64,000 nucleotides of DNA from Halopseudomonas sp002296055 (GTDB lineage: Bacteria; Pseudomonadota; Gammaproteobacteria; Pseudomonadales; Pseudomonadaceae): NCBI RefSeq assembly GCF_050876985.1, contig NZ_JBPAPP010000001.1; one strand, given 5' to 3'. Each line of letters starts with the position of its first letter. Within the stretch, counting starts at the first letter, position 1. The notes under the pieces were generated by a model. It was not told where the DNA came from and did not search any database. It worked only from the letters and a program-made list of their open reading frames with translations. Position numbers and translations under genes: made by a program. This document shows positions 44,504-53,690 of the stretch, one piece after another.

Positions 44504-45301
44504 TCATGCTCCTTCAGGCAGGGCAAACAGCGCGCGAGTGGCCCGGCAGCTGCTTTCACTCAGGGTCTGCAAGGATTCGCCGCGACACTGCGCTACCATC
44601 TGCGCTACTTCAGCGATAAACGCCGGCTCGTTGCGGCGATTCTTGGGCTTTGGCGACAGGGTGCGTGGCATGAGCCAGGGCGCATCGGTTTCCAGTAGCA
44701 GGCGGTTGGCGGGTATGTCGCGCACCAGCGAGTGCAGATGGGTGCCGCGACGCTCGTCGCAGATCCAGCCGGTAATGCCGATGTGCAGGTCCAGATCAAG
44801 GTAGGCGTAGAGCGCGTCGCGCTCGGCGGTGAAGCAGTGAACCACCGCGCCGCTGAGCTGGTCGCGATAGTCGCGCAGTACCGCCAACAGGGTATCGCTG
44901 GCCTCGCGCTCGTGCAGAAACACCGGTAGCTGAGTCTCAACGGCGATCGCCAGTTGTTCTTCCAGCGCCTTAACCTGGGCCGGCCGTGGGGAGAAGTCGC
45001 GGTTGAAGTCCAGTCCGCATTCACCCACTGCGCGCACTGCAGGCTCGGCACACAGGGCGGCGAGCTGCCGACTGCTGTCAGCGGTCCAGTGGCGTGCTTC
45101 GTGCGGGTGTACGCCGGCAGTGGTGAACAGCCGTTGCGGCTGTTCGGCGCACAGGGCGAGCAGGCTGTCGGCCTGCTCCAGAGAGGTCATGGTCAGCAGC
45201 ATCTGACTGACATCGGCCTGCCAGGCCCGCTCCAGCACCGCATCGCGGTCCTGGGCAAAGGCCTTGTCGGTCAGGTTGACGCCGATATCAATCCATTCCA
45301 T
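44504..45301 (-). CDS. tatD: TatD-family metal-dependent DNase
   Basis: 265 residues. MEWIDIGVNLTDKAF, AGVHPHEA, GECGLDF and LLLETDAPWLM are the TatD metal-site segments, giving a TIM-barrel hydrolase with 3'-5' exonuclease activity in characterised members. The VNLT start resembles E. coli TatD more closely than YcfH or YjjV. It lies 18 bp after deaD on the same strand, so may be co-transcribed. Confidence 0.9.
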   Translation of the reverse strand: MEWIDIGVNLTDKAFAQDRDAVLERAWQADVSQMLLTMTSLEQADSLLALCAEQPQRLFTTAGVHPHEARHWTADSSRQLAALCAEPAVRAVGECGLDFNRDFSPRPAQVKALEEQLAIAVETQLPVFLHEREASDTLLAVLRDYRDQLSGAVVHCFTAERDALYAYLDLDLHIGITGWICDERRGTHLHSLVRDIPANRLLLETDAPWLMPRTLSPKPKNRRNEPAFIAEVAQMVAQCRGESLQTLSESSCRATRALFALPEGA

Positions 45302-45319
45302 GTGCTACCGACTCCGCGA

Positions 45320-47023
45320 TCAGGCTTTGCGTGGCGGCTTGCCCTTGCCCTTGGCAAAGTCACGACGCGGCTTGCGCGGCGCGTGATCACGCGGCGGCAG
45401 TTCGCCCTCGGGCAGCGGCCAGGCTTTGATCTGCAGGGCGATGCCATTGATCTCGGCGCCAGCCAGGCGATTGAGGGTCTGCTGGTCGAGCTGCGGCAGG
45501 TAGACGCCGGTGTGCTCGGGGAACAGCTTGATGTGACCAATCTGCTGACGTTGCACACCACCCACCTTGACCAGCACATCCACCAGCGGCTTGGGCATCA
45601 GACCGCTCTTGCGGCCGCCCTGGACCTTGTAGCGGGTCAGACCACTGTCGCGGTCAAACTGACGGTCCTTGCGCGGTGCCTGGGCAGGCAGGTCGGCCAC
45701 CGGCTCCAGCAGAGTCTTGGCGCTCGGCAGGATGCTCAGCAGGGCTGCGGCCAGCTCGGTGGCGTCCAGGCTGGTCAGCTCCTGCAGGTCGTTGACCAGT
45801 TGCTGGTGCAGGGCGGTGGAGTGCTCGCGGGCGTCGTTCAGGCGCGCAGCCAGCTTGTTCAGACGGCCACTGCGCACGGCATCAGCGGTGGGCAGCGCTT
45901 GCGGCTCGATCTTTTGACCGGTGGCACGTTCCAGCACGTGCAGCAGGCGACGCTCGCGCGGGGTGGCGAACAGAATCGCGGTGCCCTGACGACCGGCGCG
46001 GCCGGTACGACCGATGCGGTGCACGTAGCTTTCGCTGTCGTGCGGCAAGTCGTAGTTCAGTACGTGGGTAATACGCTCCACGTCAAGACCACGGGCAGCA
46101 ACGTCAGTCGCGACCACAATGTCCAGCAGGCCGCGCTTGAGGCGGTCAACGACTTGCTCACGCAGTTGCTGGCTCAAGTCACCGTTCAGTGCGGCGGCGG
46201 CAAAACCGCGCGCTTCCAGACGCTCGGACAGCTCCAGGCTGGCGGTTTTGGTGCGCACGAAGACGATCATGGCCTCGACCGGCTCGACTTCGAGCAGGCG
46301 CGTCATGGCGTCCAGCTTGTGGTGGTTGGAGACTTCCCAGACCTTCTGGGTGATGGTCTCCAGGCTGCTGCTCGAACCACTGTGCAGGCGAATCTCGGCC
46401 GGCTCTTTCATGTGGTTGCGCGCAACGTTACGCACGCCGGGTGGCATGGTGGCGGAGAACAGCGCCTTCTGGGTCTGCTCCGGCACTTCTTCGAAGACCG
46501 CTTCAAGGTCGTCGGCAAAGCCCATCTTGAGCATTTCGTCGGCTTCGTCCAGCACCAGATAGCGCAGATCCTGCAGCTTCAGGCTGCCACGGCGCAGGTG
46601 GTCGGTCAGACGGCCAGGGGTTGCCACGACAACCTGGGCACCACGCTCCAACGCCTTGAACTGAGGAGCAAAGGCCGAGCCGCCGTACAGGGCCAGCACG
46701 GAGAAGCCGCGCATGTTCTGGGCATAGCGCTGGAAGGCTTCGGCGACCTGCAGGGCCAGCTCGCGGGTGGGTGTCAGGATCAGTGCCTGGGTGGCACGTA
46801 GGCTGACGTCCAGGCCGGCCAGGACCGGCAGGGCGAAGGCAGCGGTTTTACCGGTGCCGGTTTGGGCCAGACCCAGCAGGTCCTTGCCGGACAGCAGGGT
46901 CGGGATAGCCTCGGCCTGAATCGGGGACGGTGTTTCATAGCCGAGGCTGTTGAGCGCCTCAAGAAGGGGGGCGGGCAGGCCAAGATCGGCAAACTGCGGA
47001 GCCGCCGGAGAGGTGTCGGACAT
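45320..47023 (-). CDS. deaD: ATP-dependent DEAD-box RNA helicase
   Basis: 567 residues. Q motif, Walker A AQTGTGKT (53-60), PTREL, TPGR, DEAD (in LVLDEADEML), SAT, and the second RecA domain with ATDVAARGLD and HRIGRTGRAGR are all intact. A DbpA-type RNA-binding domain lies about 475-545, followed by a basic tail rich in Lys/Arg/Pro. The family unwinds RNA in ribosome assembly and mRNA turnover at low temperature. Confidence 0.94.
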   Translation of the reverse strand: MSDTSPAAPQFADLGLPAPLLEALNSLGYETPSPIQAEAIPTLLSGKDLLGLAQTGTGKTAAFALPVLAGLDVSLRATQALILTPTRELALQVAEAFQRYAQNMRGFSVLALYGGSAFAPQFKALERGAQVVVATPGRLTDHLRRGSLKLQDLRYLVLDEADEMLKMGFADDLEAVFEEVPEQTQKALFSATMPPGVRNVARNHMKEPAEIRLHSGSSSSLETITQKVWEVSNHHKLDAMTRLLEVEPVEAMIVFVRTKTASLELSERLEARGFAAAALNGDLSQQLREQVVDRLKRGLLDIVVATDVAARGLDVERITHVLNYDLPHDSESYVHRIGRTGRAGRQGTAILFATPRERRLLHVLERATGQKIEPQALPTADAVRSGRLNKLAARLNDAREHSTALHQQLVNDLQELTSLDATELAAALLSILPSAKTLLEPVADLPAQAPRKDRQFDRDSGLTRYKVQGGRKSGLMPKPLVDVLVKVGGVQRQQIGHIKLFPEHTGVYLPQLDQQTLNRLAGAEINGIALQIKAWPLPEGELPPRDHAPRKPRRDFAKGKGKPPRKA

Positions 47024-47059
47024 AGGGGGAGTAAACCTTGGGGGATAAGATGGGCGCGT

Positions 47060-47088
47060 ATTATACGGACTTTGCCGGCAAATTACCG
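47060..47088 (-). promoter_or_regulatory. Candidate deaD promoter
   Basis: On the minus strand a perfect -10 hexamer TATAAT (complement of 47060-47065) lies 37 bp before the deaD start codon. The -35 is weak (about 47083-47088). The rest of the 172-bp spacer to the divergent glutathione-transferase gene shows no other clear site. Confidence 0.5.
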
Positions 47089-47195
47089 CTGCCTTTTGTC
47101 TGAGCGTTGCAATATCTGATCAGAATGTCAGTCTAGACGGCCGGTGGCAGCGTATTTCTAGCCAAAACTTGGGCCAGACAACAGGAAACAGCCAG

Positions 47196-48143
47196 ATGGG
47201 ACGTCTTGTAGAAGGACGCTGGGTTGACCAGTGGTATGACACCAAGAGCACCGGCGGTGCTTTCAAGCGCGAAGACGCCGGTTTTCGTGAACGGATCGAG
47301 TCGGGCGGGCGCTTCGCCCCGGACAGTGGTCGCTATCACCTGTACGTATCGCTGGCCTGTCCTTGGGCGCATCGCACGTTGATTCTGCGTCAGCTCAAAG
47401 GGTTGGTGCCGCACATCGGGGTGACGGTCGTGCACCCGCACATGCTGGAGCACGGCTGGAGCTTTGCCGAGCCCGAGCCACTGTATGGCTATCGTCACTT
47501 GCACCAGCTCTACACCCGCGCCCGGGAAGATTACACCGGCAGGGTGACTGTTCCCGTGCTCTGGGATACCCGTGAGCAGACCATCGTCAACAACGAATCG
47601 GCCGAGATCATTGAGCTGTTTAACAGCGCTTTTGACGGCCTGACCGGCAACACCTGTGATTTTGCCCCGCCTGCGCTGCGTGATGAGATGGCCGAGGTCA
47701 ACCAGCGTGTGTACGACGAGGTCAACAACGGTGTCTACAAGGCAGGTTTCGCTACTGAACAGCAGGTGTACGAACAGGCCTGCACCACCCTGTTCGGCGC
47801 GCTTGACTGGCTGGAGGCGCGTCTCGGCGAGCGCCGTTACCTGTTGGGTGAGCAAATTACGCTTGCCGATTGGCGGTTGTTTACCACCCTGATACGCTTC
47901 GACCCGGTTTACCACGGCCACTTCAAGTGCAACCTGCGGCGTATCGAAGACTATCCGCAGCTGTTGGGTTATCTGCGCGAGCTGTATCAATGGCCGGGTG
48001 TAGCCGAGACGGTGAACTTTGAGCACATCAAACAGCACTATTATTACAGCCACGACACCATCAATCCGACGCGTATTGTGCCGCTTGGAGCGGGGCCGGA
48101 CCTGCGGGTCCCCCATGGCCGCGAGGCGCTGCGTGGCGCCTGA
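47196..48143 (+). CDS. yqjG: Glutathionyl-hydroquinone reductase (Xi-class glutathione transferase)
   Basis: 315 residues from the ATG at 47196, preceded by AGGAAA; an upstream start at 47169 is less likely. Active-site Cys55 in SLACPWAHRT, the CPW motif of the Xi class. The all-alpha C-terminal domain contains ITLADWRLFTTLIRFDPVYHGHFKCN, also diagnostic. It reduces glutathionyl-hydroquinones to hydroquinone plus glutathione disulfide. Confidence 0.92.
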   Translation: MGRLVEGRWVDQWYDTKSTGGAFKREDAGFRERIESGGRFAPDSGRYHLYVSLACPWAHRTLILRQLKGLVPHIGVTVVHPHMLEHGWSFAEPEPLYGYRHLHQLYTRAREDYTGRVTVPVLWDTREQTIVNNESAEIIELFNSAFDGLTGNTCDFAPPALRDEMAEVNQRVYDEVNNGVYKAGFATEQQVYEQACTTLFGALDWLEARLGERRYLLGEQITLADWRLFTTLIRFDPVYHGHFKCNLRRIEDYPQLLGYLRELYQWPGVAETVNFEHIKQHYYYSHDTINPTRIVPLGAGPDLRVPHGREALRGA

Positions 48144-48170
48144 TATTCCTTCGCTTATAGGGAGATTACA

Positions 48171-50039
48171 TTGAGCGAAATGCACCAGATGATTACCCCG
48201 GCGCTGACCCTGTCCGGGGTGGCGCTGGTCAGCCTGGTCTGCCAGTTGGCGGCCTGGCGACTGCGCTTGCCGGCGATCCTGTTTCTGCTGTTGGCCGGCA
48301 TTCTGCTGGGGCCGGTGTTTGGTTTACTGCAGCCTGATGCCTTCTTGGGTGAGCTGCTGTTCCCGCTGGTGTCGGTCTGTGTTGCGCTGATCCTGTTTGA
48401 GGGCAGCCTGACGCTCAAGTTTGAACAGCTGAAGGAAACCGGTAGCGTGGTGCGCCGGCTGGTGACGGTCGGTGCGTTAGTGACCTGGGGCGTGATTACT
48501 GCAGCCTGTCACTGGCTGATCGAGCTGGACTTGGCGCTGTCGGCGCTCTTTGGTGCGCTAGTGGTGGTAACCGGTCCGACCGTGGTGGTGCCCATGCTGC
48601 GCACCCTGCGGGCCACTCAGCGGATCTCCAAGGTGCTGCGCTGGGAAGGCATCCTGATTGATCCGATTGGGGCCTTGCTGGCGGTGTTGGTCTACGAGTG
48701 GATTGTCGCCCAGGGCGCCGGTGCCAACGGCTTTAGCGCCGGGTTGTGGATATTCGTTGAGGTGATTGCCGTGGGCGCCATAGCGGGCGCTGCGGGCGGG
48801 GCCTTGATGGCGACGGCACTGCGCCGTCACTGGGTACCGGAGTACCTGGAGGTGCTGGCGTCGCTGGCGCTGGTGCTGGTGGCCTTTACGGTGTCCAACG
48901 AGATTGCTCACGAATCGGGTCTGCTGACCGTCACTGTGATGGGTATTTGGCTGGCGAACGCCAAGGGCGTGGATATCGAGGAAATTCTGGTGTTCAAGGA
49001 GCACCTCTCGGTACTGCTGATATCCGGGTTGTTCATCTTGCTGGCGGCGCGGGTAGACCTGGGTGCGCTGTTGGCGCTGGGCTGGCCGGCGCTGGCGCTG
49101 CTGGCGGTGATTCAGTTTGTCGCGCGTCCGCTGGCGGTGTGGATCAGCAGCATCGGCAGTGAGCTGACCTGGAACGAGCGCGCGCTGGTAGCCTGGATCG
49201 GGCCGCGAGGTATCGTCGCGGCTGCGGTGTCGGCGCTGTTCGCCCTGCGGCTGGAACAGGCTGGTTATGAGGATGCCGCGCTGGTCAGCGCGCTGACCTT
49301 TGCCGTGATCATCGGAACCGTGGTATTCCAAAGCGCTACTGCTCGGCGCATGGCGCAGTTGCTGGGTGTGACTGAGCCGGAGCGGCGGGGCGTGCTGGTG
49401 ATTGGTGCCAACGCCGTGGCGCGCTCGCTGGGCGAGGTGCTACACAAGCTGGAGGTGCCGTTGCTGATCGTCGATACCCACTGGGACTCAATCCGTCAGG
49501 CACGCATGAAGGGGCTGCGCACCCTGCGCGGCAACCCGTTGTCAACGCACTTCGACGATAACCTGGATCTTGCCGGTCTTGGCACGCTGCTTACGTTGAC
49601 GCCTGAGCGTGAGCGCAACGCGCTGCTCAACAAACACTTCCAGCGGGACTTCTCTGCGCACCGCATCTTTAGTGTGCGTAACGAGCGCAGCGGGGCCAAC
49701 GAGCGGCTGCAGATATCCAGCGCCCACGAGGGCCTTTTGATGGGCGCGGAGGGGATGACCTTCAGCAAGCTGTCGAGCCTGATCAGCCAAGGCGCGCGCT
49801 TTAAGGCCACCACGCTTACTGAGGGCTTTGGTTTCGAACAATGGCAGCAGGAAGCGGGCAAGAATCGCGTGCCCATGCTAGCCCTGACGCCAGAGCGACG
49901 TGTCCGTGTGTTTTCTCAGGCCCAAGCCCTTGAACCCGTGGCGGACTGGACGCTGATCTATCTGGAGTTGTCACCGGAGGCGGCCAAGGTGGCCCGCGAG
50001 GCAGAGAGCGGGGAGCCGGCTACTCAGTTGCCGGACTGA
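48171..50039 (+). CDS. CPA1-type cation/proton antiporter with TrkA-N domain
   Basis: 622 residues. TTG start at 48171, chosen because AGGGAG lies six bases upstream; the ATG at 48180 would be too far. About twelve membrane helices (1-395) include the antiporter core GALVVVTGPTVVVPML. A cytoplasmic TrkA-N-like nucleotide-binding domain follows (GVLVIGANAVARSLGEVL, then LRTLRGNPLS) and a C-terminal region of about 200 residues. Such proteins exchange Na+ or K+ for protons under NAD(H) control. Confidence 0.87.
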   Translation: MSEMHQMITPALTLSGVALVSLVCQLAAWRLRLPAILFLLLAGILLGPVFGLLQPDAFLGELLFPLVSVCVALILFEGSLTLKFEQLKETGSVVRRLVTVGALVTWGVITAACHWLIELDLALSALFGALVVVTGPTVVVPMLRTLRATQRISKVLRWEGILIDPIGALLAVLVYEWIVAQGAGANGFSAGLWIFVEVIAVGAIAGAAGGALMATALRRHWVPEYLEVLASLALVLVAFTVSNEIAHESGLLTVTVMGIWLANAKGVDIEEILVFKEHLSVLLISGLFILLAARVDLGALLALGWPALALLAVIQFVARPLAVWISSIGSELTWNERALVAWIGPRGIVAAAVSALFALRLEQAGYEDAALVSALTFAVIIGTVVFQSATARRMAQLLGVTEPERRGVLVIGANAVARSLGEVLHKLEVPLLIVDTHWDSIRQARMKGLRTLRGNPLSTHFDDNLDLAGLGTLLTLTPERERNALLNKHFQRDFSAHRIFSVRNERSGANERLQISSAHEGLLMGAEGMTFSKLSSLISQGARFKATTLTEGFGFEQWQQEAGKNRVPMLALTPERRVRVFSQAQALEPVADWTLIYLELSPEAAKVAREAESGEPATQLPD

Positions 50040-50040
50040 G

Positions 50041-50192
50041 TGCGCCCGCTCTACGGGTTTTTCAGACGGGCTGCGGGTCTGCGAGTTGTGCGGCGATGTC
50101 TCGACAGGCGCCGATGTGCCTTCGACACCCAGCCTTGATTATGGCTCTGTCTGAATGCCAGAGGGCAGGCGGAATTAACCAGCGCTGCCCTA
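50041..50192 (-). repeat. Truncated second copy of the palindromic element
   Basis: Read on the minus strand from 50192, the first 35 bases match the left end of the 25406-25688 element at 29 positions. An internal block (CGAAGGCA..TCGG..CCTGTCGAGA.ATC) and the sequence after the internal hairpin (GAA..CCCGTAG.GCG) also match. The hairpin survives with a compensatory change: TTCAGAC/GTCTGAA here, TTCAGGC/GCCTGAA in the full copy. The right half is missing. Its end supplies the TAG stop of nadR. Confidence 0.78.
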
Positions 50193-51227
50193 AGCCGGGT
50201 GGGTTGCAGGCGTAACCAGAGCGTCCAGTTGTGCCTGCCGCTGGGCAATGGTGCCCTGCAACTGCTGGTGGCATAGAGCTCTTCTTGTCAGTTCTGACGC
50301 GTACAGCGCCTGTTGCTGCTGACGAAATGCTTCGGGGCTGCGGGTGCCGTCCTGCACCAGCGGGAAGTCGGCTGCGCACAGCCAGAGCTGATGGTAGGGG
50401 CGCTCGGCCAATGCGATCAGCTCGTCCGGCGGTGGCTCAGGGAACATCAGTTGGTGGTAGATCAGCGTGGTCAGCGGGGTGGTATCGCAGATCACCGCGC
50501 TGTGTCCCTCGCTGGATGCGAGGGCAACAGCTTTGTCTTCCAGTTCAACCTGAGTGCGGGCGATGGTCAGTAGATCGTCAGAGCTGAGCTCGCCGCCGCA
50601 ATCTGCCCAATGCTGGCGGCCGAATTCGGCGACCCAGGGCCAGCCGCGCTGCTGCGCCAGCCATTGGCCGAGGCTGGTCTTGCCCGTGGACTCTGCGCCG
50701 ATCAGGGCGATGCGTTGGCAGCGTTGGGTGGTCAAGACATCAGTGGTTTGCCAGCGGGCGCTGGGGGCCGCACGCAAGGCGGTACCGCTGACGGGGTAGC
50801 GAGTACGGTCACGGTCGACCAGCACTGACGCCACCGGCCGTTGCCAGTGCTGGGCAAGGTGGTCGGCAAACCCTTGTCCGTAGTCTTCACTGCTGAATAC
50901 GACGTCTATGGGCTGGCCAAACGTGCGATCAATCAGCTCTGCACAGAACTGTCGCTGCTGCAGATCGCTGGCATTGTTATCAGGCATTACCAGCCCAAGC
51001 CGGCAGGCCTGCGCGGCGTCGAGCACCATGCATTGATGCTGCGGCCAGCTGTCATTGAGCCATTGCTGGCGCAAGGCGCTGGTGCAGCCGGCAAACTCCG
51101 GCCGTGAATAGCTCAGGATGAGTAGCTGATCGCAGGCCGCGGTCGCGGTGTCGATCAGGTACCTGTGGCCGCTGTGCAGCGGCGAAAACTTGCCGACGAC
51201 TAGGCCGGTTCGGTAGTGCTTTGACAT
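50190..51227 (-). CDS. nadR: NadR-like NMN adenylyltransferase/nicotinamide riboside kinase
   Basis: 345 residues from the ATG at 51227, overlapping pnuC by 28 bp. The N-terminal nucleotidyltransferase has VGKFSPLHSGH (HxGH at 18-21). The C-terminal kinase has P-loop GAESTGKTS (about 163-171) and CDTTPLTT. It lacks the N-terminal helix-turn-helix of enterobacterial NadR, so it is an enzyme only. It phosphorylates nicotinamide riboside to NMN and adenylates NMN to NAD+. With pnuC it forms a salvage pair. The stop codon TAG comes from the repeat end. Confidence 0.9.
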   Translation of the reverse strand: MSKHYRTGLVVGKFSPLHSGHRYLIDTATAACDQLLILSYSRPEFAGCTSALRQQWLNDSWPQHQCMVLDAAQACRLGLVMPDNNASDLQQRQFCAELIDRTFGQPIDVVFSSEDYGQGFADHLAQHWQRPVASVLVDRDRTRYPVSGTALRAAPSARWQTTDVLTTQRCQRIALIGAESTGKTSLGQWLAQQRGWPWVAEFGRQHWADCGGELSSDDLLTIARTQVELEDKAVALASSEGHSAVICDTTPLTTLIYHQLMFPEPPPDELIALAERPYHQLWLCAADFPLVQDGTRSPEAFRQQQQALYASELTRRALCHQQLQGTIAQRQAQLDALVTPATHPA

Positions 51228-51784
51228 GCTTTGCTCAGTTCTCGGTGCCAGCGCCACAGCCCATAGCAGGCGTTGATCCAGAAGCCGACATACACCATGG
51301 AGGTCAGCATCAGCTCGCGCGAGGCATACAGCGGGACGGCGATGGTGTTGACGATCAGCCAGAACCACCAGGTTTCGATACGTCGTTTCATCAGCAGCAA
51401 CTGGGCAGTCACACTGAAGGTCAGCACTGCGGAGTCGACGAAGGGCGCGTAGGCATCGGTGTGCAGGTGCAGCAGCGCGCCGTAACCCAGCAGCGTTGCT
51501 ACCGCGATTAACAGGTAGAGTGCGAGTTGCGACCAGGAGCTACGGCTGATCGCCTCGGCGCTGGCGCCGCGCTGCCATTGTCGCCAGCCGATGACACTGG
51601 TGCCGATGTAGAACAGCATCAGTGTGGCGTCCGCGTACAGTTGCACCTGAAAGAACAAAACGGCAAACAGCACGCAGCCCACAATGCCCAGGGTCCAGGT
51701 GTGGCGATGATTGCGGGCGGCGAGGAAGACGCTGATCAGAAAAAAGGCGTTGGCGCTGTATTCCAGCAGGGTAAGACTGCTCAT
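51200..51784 (-). CDS. pnuC: Nicotinamide riboside transporter PnuC
   Basis: 194 residues from the ATG at 51784, overlapping the preceding stop by ATGA. About seven membrane helices. The FYIGTSVIGWRQWQRG segment carries the WxxW signature of PnuC, and NTIAVPLYASRELMLTSMVYVGFWINACYGLWRW matches the conserved C-terminus. It imports nicotinamide riboside by facilitated diffusion, trapped by the NadR kinase encoded next. Confidence 0.92.
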   Translation of the reverse strand: MSSLTLLEYSANAFFLISVFLAARNHRHTWTLGIVGCVLFAVLFFQVQLYADATLMLFYIGTSVIGWRQWQRGASAEAISRSSWSQLALYLLIAVATLLGYGALLHLHTDAYAPFVDSAVLTFSVTAQLLLMKRRIETWWFWLIVNTIAVPLYASRELMLTSMVYVGFWINACYGLWRWHRELSKACQSTTEPA

Positions 51785-53124
51785 CCGTCGTGGGCTCCGG
51801 GATAGTCGCTGGTGTATTGAATCAGTTTGTCGATGCCGAGCGGGAAGGGCTCGATGCTGAGGCCGCAATCCTGACCAAAGGTACCGGCAATTGCACGGCG
51901 CAGGGCCTGCTCGTCGGTGCTGCCCTGCAGGCGCAGCACCAGATTGCCATCGGCTAGTTGGTGCAGCTGATACTGGGCCAGTTCAAACGGCTGCATCAGA
52001 TGGGTGATGTCGACGTTGTTGAGCCAGCGGCCAGCGGCGTGAAAGCGCACCGGTGGGCGACCGTCCAGTTGCTGCAGATACTGGTGCCCTTCAGGGCTTT
52101 GGTACAGGCAGGCATAGTCGCCGGTGCGATAGCGCAGCAGCGGCATGCAGGGGTTGAAGCCGCCGGTAATGGTGATTTCCCCGCGCGCACCTGCTGGTAC
52201 GGCGCGGCCGTCACGGTCGAGCAGCTCGACCTTGAGCGTGTTTTGCACCAGACGCAGGCCGTTTCCGCTGCCGTCGCAGGCGGCAATGGGGCCTGCTTCG
52301 TTCATCGAGTAGAGGTTGATGACCGGGCAGGCAAAGCGCTCGCGCAAGCGCGCTTTGAGGCCGTCCAGCAGGGTCATGGATGTCGAGAGAATGGCGGCAG
52401 GCTGGTGTGCGAACTCGACGGTCAGCAGTGTGCTCAGGCTGCGCGGATCGCCGGTCATCAGCAGCGGTTGGACCCTGTCCAGATAGCGCCCACGCGCGGC
52501 GGCGCTGGGCCAGTCAGCCGGATTCATGTTGAGCTTGAGCAGTACCTTGTCATCCCAGTAGGGCAACACCGACGCATAGGTGAAACAACGCTGTTGATCA
52601 CCAACCAGCATGACGCCGGTATCGCCCGGCAGGGTTTGCAGATCGATGCCGTGCCAGCCGACGATGCGCTCGTGAAAACAGTGGTAGCGCGCGGCGACCA
52701 GCGGCAGTGACGGCACGCGCAGGGGGTGGCCGGTGGTGCCGCTGGTCTCGAACACGATCAACCGCTGCGGATCAATGTCTGTCGGCACAAAGGCCGCCAC
52801 GTCGCTGCTCAGATCTTGTCGGGAAGTACAGGGCAGGGCGTCAAAACCAAGGTGCCAGGGGTAGTCACGATAGCGCGGAACCTGCCGCCGGCAGTGGTCG
52901 AGAAAGCTGGTCAGCCACTGGGAGTCGGGGTATTGCAGCAGCTGTTTGTCGATCTGCAACTGGGACAGCGCCGCTGCGTCCAGATGATGGCCGCTACGGC
53001 CGCTCAGCGTGGGCGCATCCGGGTGCTGCAGGCACTCTCGCAACCGCTGTGCGGCGCGTGGGCTCAGCTCGGGCAGGCGCCGGGTATCGAGCCAGGGAGC
53101 GGGTTCCGCAGCGCGTGAGGTCAT
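51781..53124 (-). CDS. Adenylate-forming enzyme (phenylacetate-CoA ligase PaaK-like)
   Basis: 447 residues. ANL-superfamily motifs: P-loop FETSGTTGHP (125-134), YSMNEAGPIA (272-281) with the ribose/AMP glutamate, and YRTGDYA (332-338). A PaaK-like C-terminal lid follows (PPVRFHAAGRWLNNVDITHLM). It should activate a carboxylate as acyl-AMP and transfer it to CoA or another acceptor. It is shorter than classic acyl-CoA synthetases and close to PaaK length. It is translationally coupled (ATGA) to both neighbours, between the protease/VWA block and pnuC-nadR. Substrate unknown. Confidence 0.8.
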   Translation of the reverse strand: MTSRAAEPAPWLDTRRLPELSPRAAQRLRECLQHPDAPTLSGRSGHHLDAAALSQLQIDKQLLQYPDSQWLTSFLDHCRRQVPRYRDYPWHLGFDALPCTSRQDLSSDVAAFVPTDIDPQRLIVFETSGTTGHPLRVPSLPLVAARYHCFHERIVGWHGIDLQTLPGDTGVMLVGDQQRCFTYASVLPYWDDKVLLKLNMNPADWPSAAARGRYLDRVQPLLMTGDPRSLSTLLTVEFAHQPAAILSTSMTLLDGLKARLRERFACPVINLYSMNEAGPIAACDGSGNGLRLVQNTLKVELLDRDGRAVPAGARGEITITGGFNPCMPLLRYRTGDYACLYQSPEGHQYLQQLDGRPPVRFHAAGRWLNNVDITHLMQPFELAQYQLHQLADGNLVLRLQGSTDEQALRRAIAGTFGQDCGLSIEPFPLGIDKLIQYTSDYPGAHDG

Positions 53125-53690
53125 TCGCGGGTGTACTTGTCGGCGGCTTCGCGGGCACGCTTTTCTGCCAGCGCCTTGCGAATGGATTCGGCGCGCTCTT
53201 CGGCCGCTCTGGACGCCGCGACGACCCGGGCCCGCTCGCTGGAGCTGACCATCAGCAAGCGATCCTGCGCTTGCTGATCGGTTTCGTTCTGCGGCTTGAG
53301 GCGCAGGCCGCTGAGCGTCAGGCGGATCAGCTCCTCGCGCTGGTCTTCATCGTTCAGCTTCGGGTGAGCGGTGTCCATCAGCGCGTTGCTGGATGCCAGC
53401 AACGCGACGACCTCATCGGAATACAGGGTCAGGCCACAGAAAGCGTCATCTGCCAGCAGCCAGATCATCAGCAGCAATGCGTCCGGTCGCTCCCTCTCTT
53501 CCGGCTCTTCCCATTCAGGCAGGTCGTAAATCGGCAGCAGGGTTGGCGCCGTGACAGCCGGTGCCAACCGCGCGATCAGGTCATGCAGCAGTGCGATTAA
53601 ATCCTGACCAATCGGCACCGGGCCGCCGGGGTAGGCCAGCAGGCGCTGATGCAGGTGGAGCATGGACGGGCCGGATTGCAGGTGGCTCAT
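53121..53690 (-). CDS. Unknown protein B of the AAA+/VWA operon
   Basis: 189 residues, soluble. The N-terminal two thirds are helical with an acidic patch (PEWEEPEERERPDALLLMIWLLADDAF). The C-terminal ~55 residues look like a charged amphipathic or coiled-coil helix (SSERARVVAASRAAEERAESIRKALAEKRAREAADKY). No family recognised. ATGA overlaps with the genes on both sides make it part of the operon; it may be an adaptor. Confidence 0.75.
   Translation of the reverse strand: MSHLQSGPSMLHLHQRLLAYPGGPVPIGQDLIALLHDLIARLAPAVTAPTLLPIYDLPEWEEPEERERPDALLLMIWLLADDAFCGLTLYSDEVVALLASSNALMDTAHPKLNDEDQREELIRLTLSGLRLKPQNETDQQAQDRLLMVSSSERARVVAASRAAEERAESIRKALAEKRAREAADKYTRE

Noticed and set aside
44954..46801. 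615-residue plus-strand open frame opposite tatD and deaD
   Set aside because: It is antisense to two genes with complete family motifs; its composition (Gln/Val/His-rich, no motif) is that of a high-GC shadow frame.
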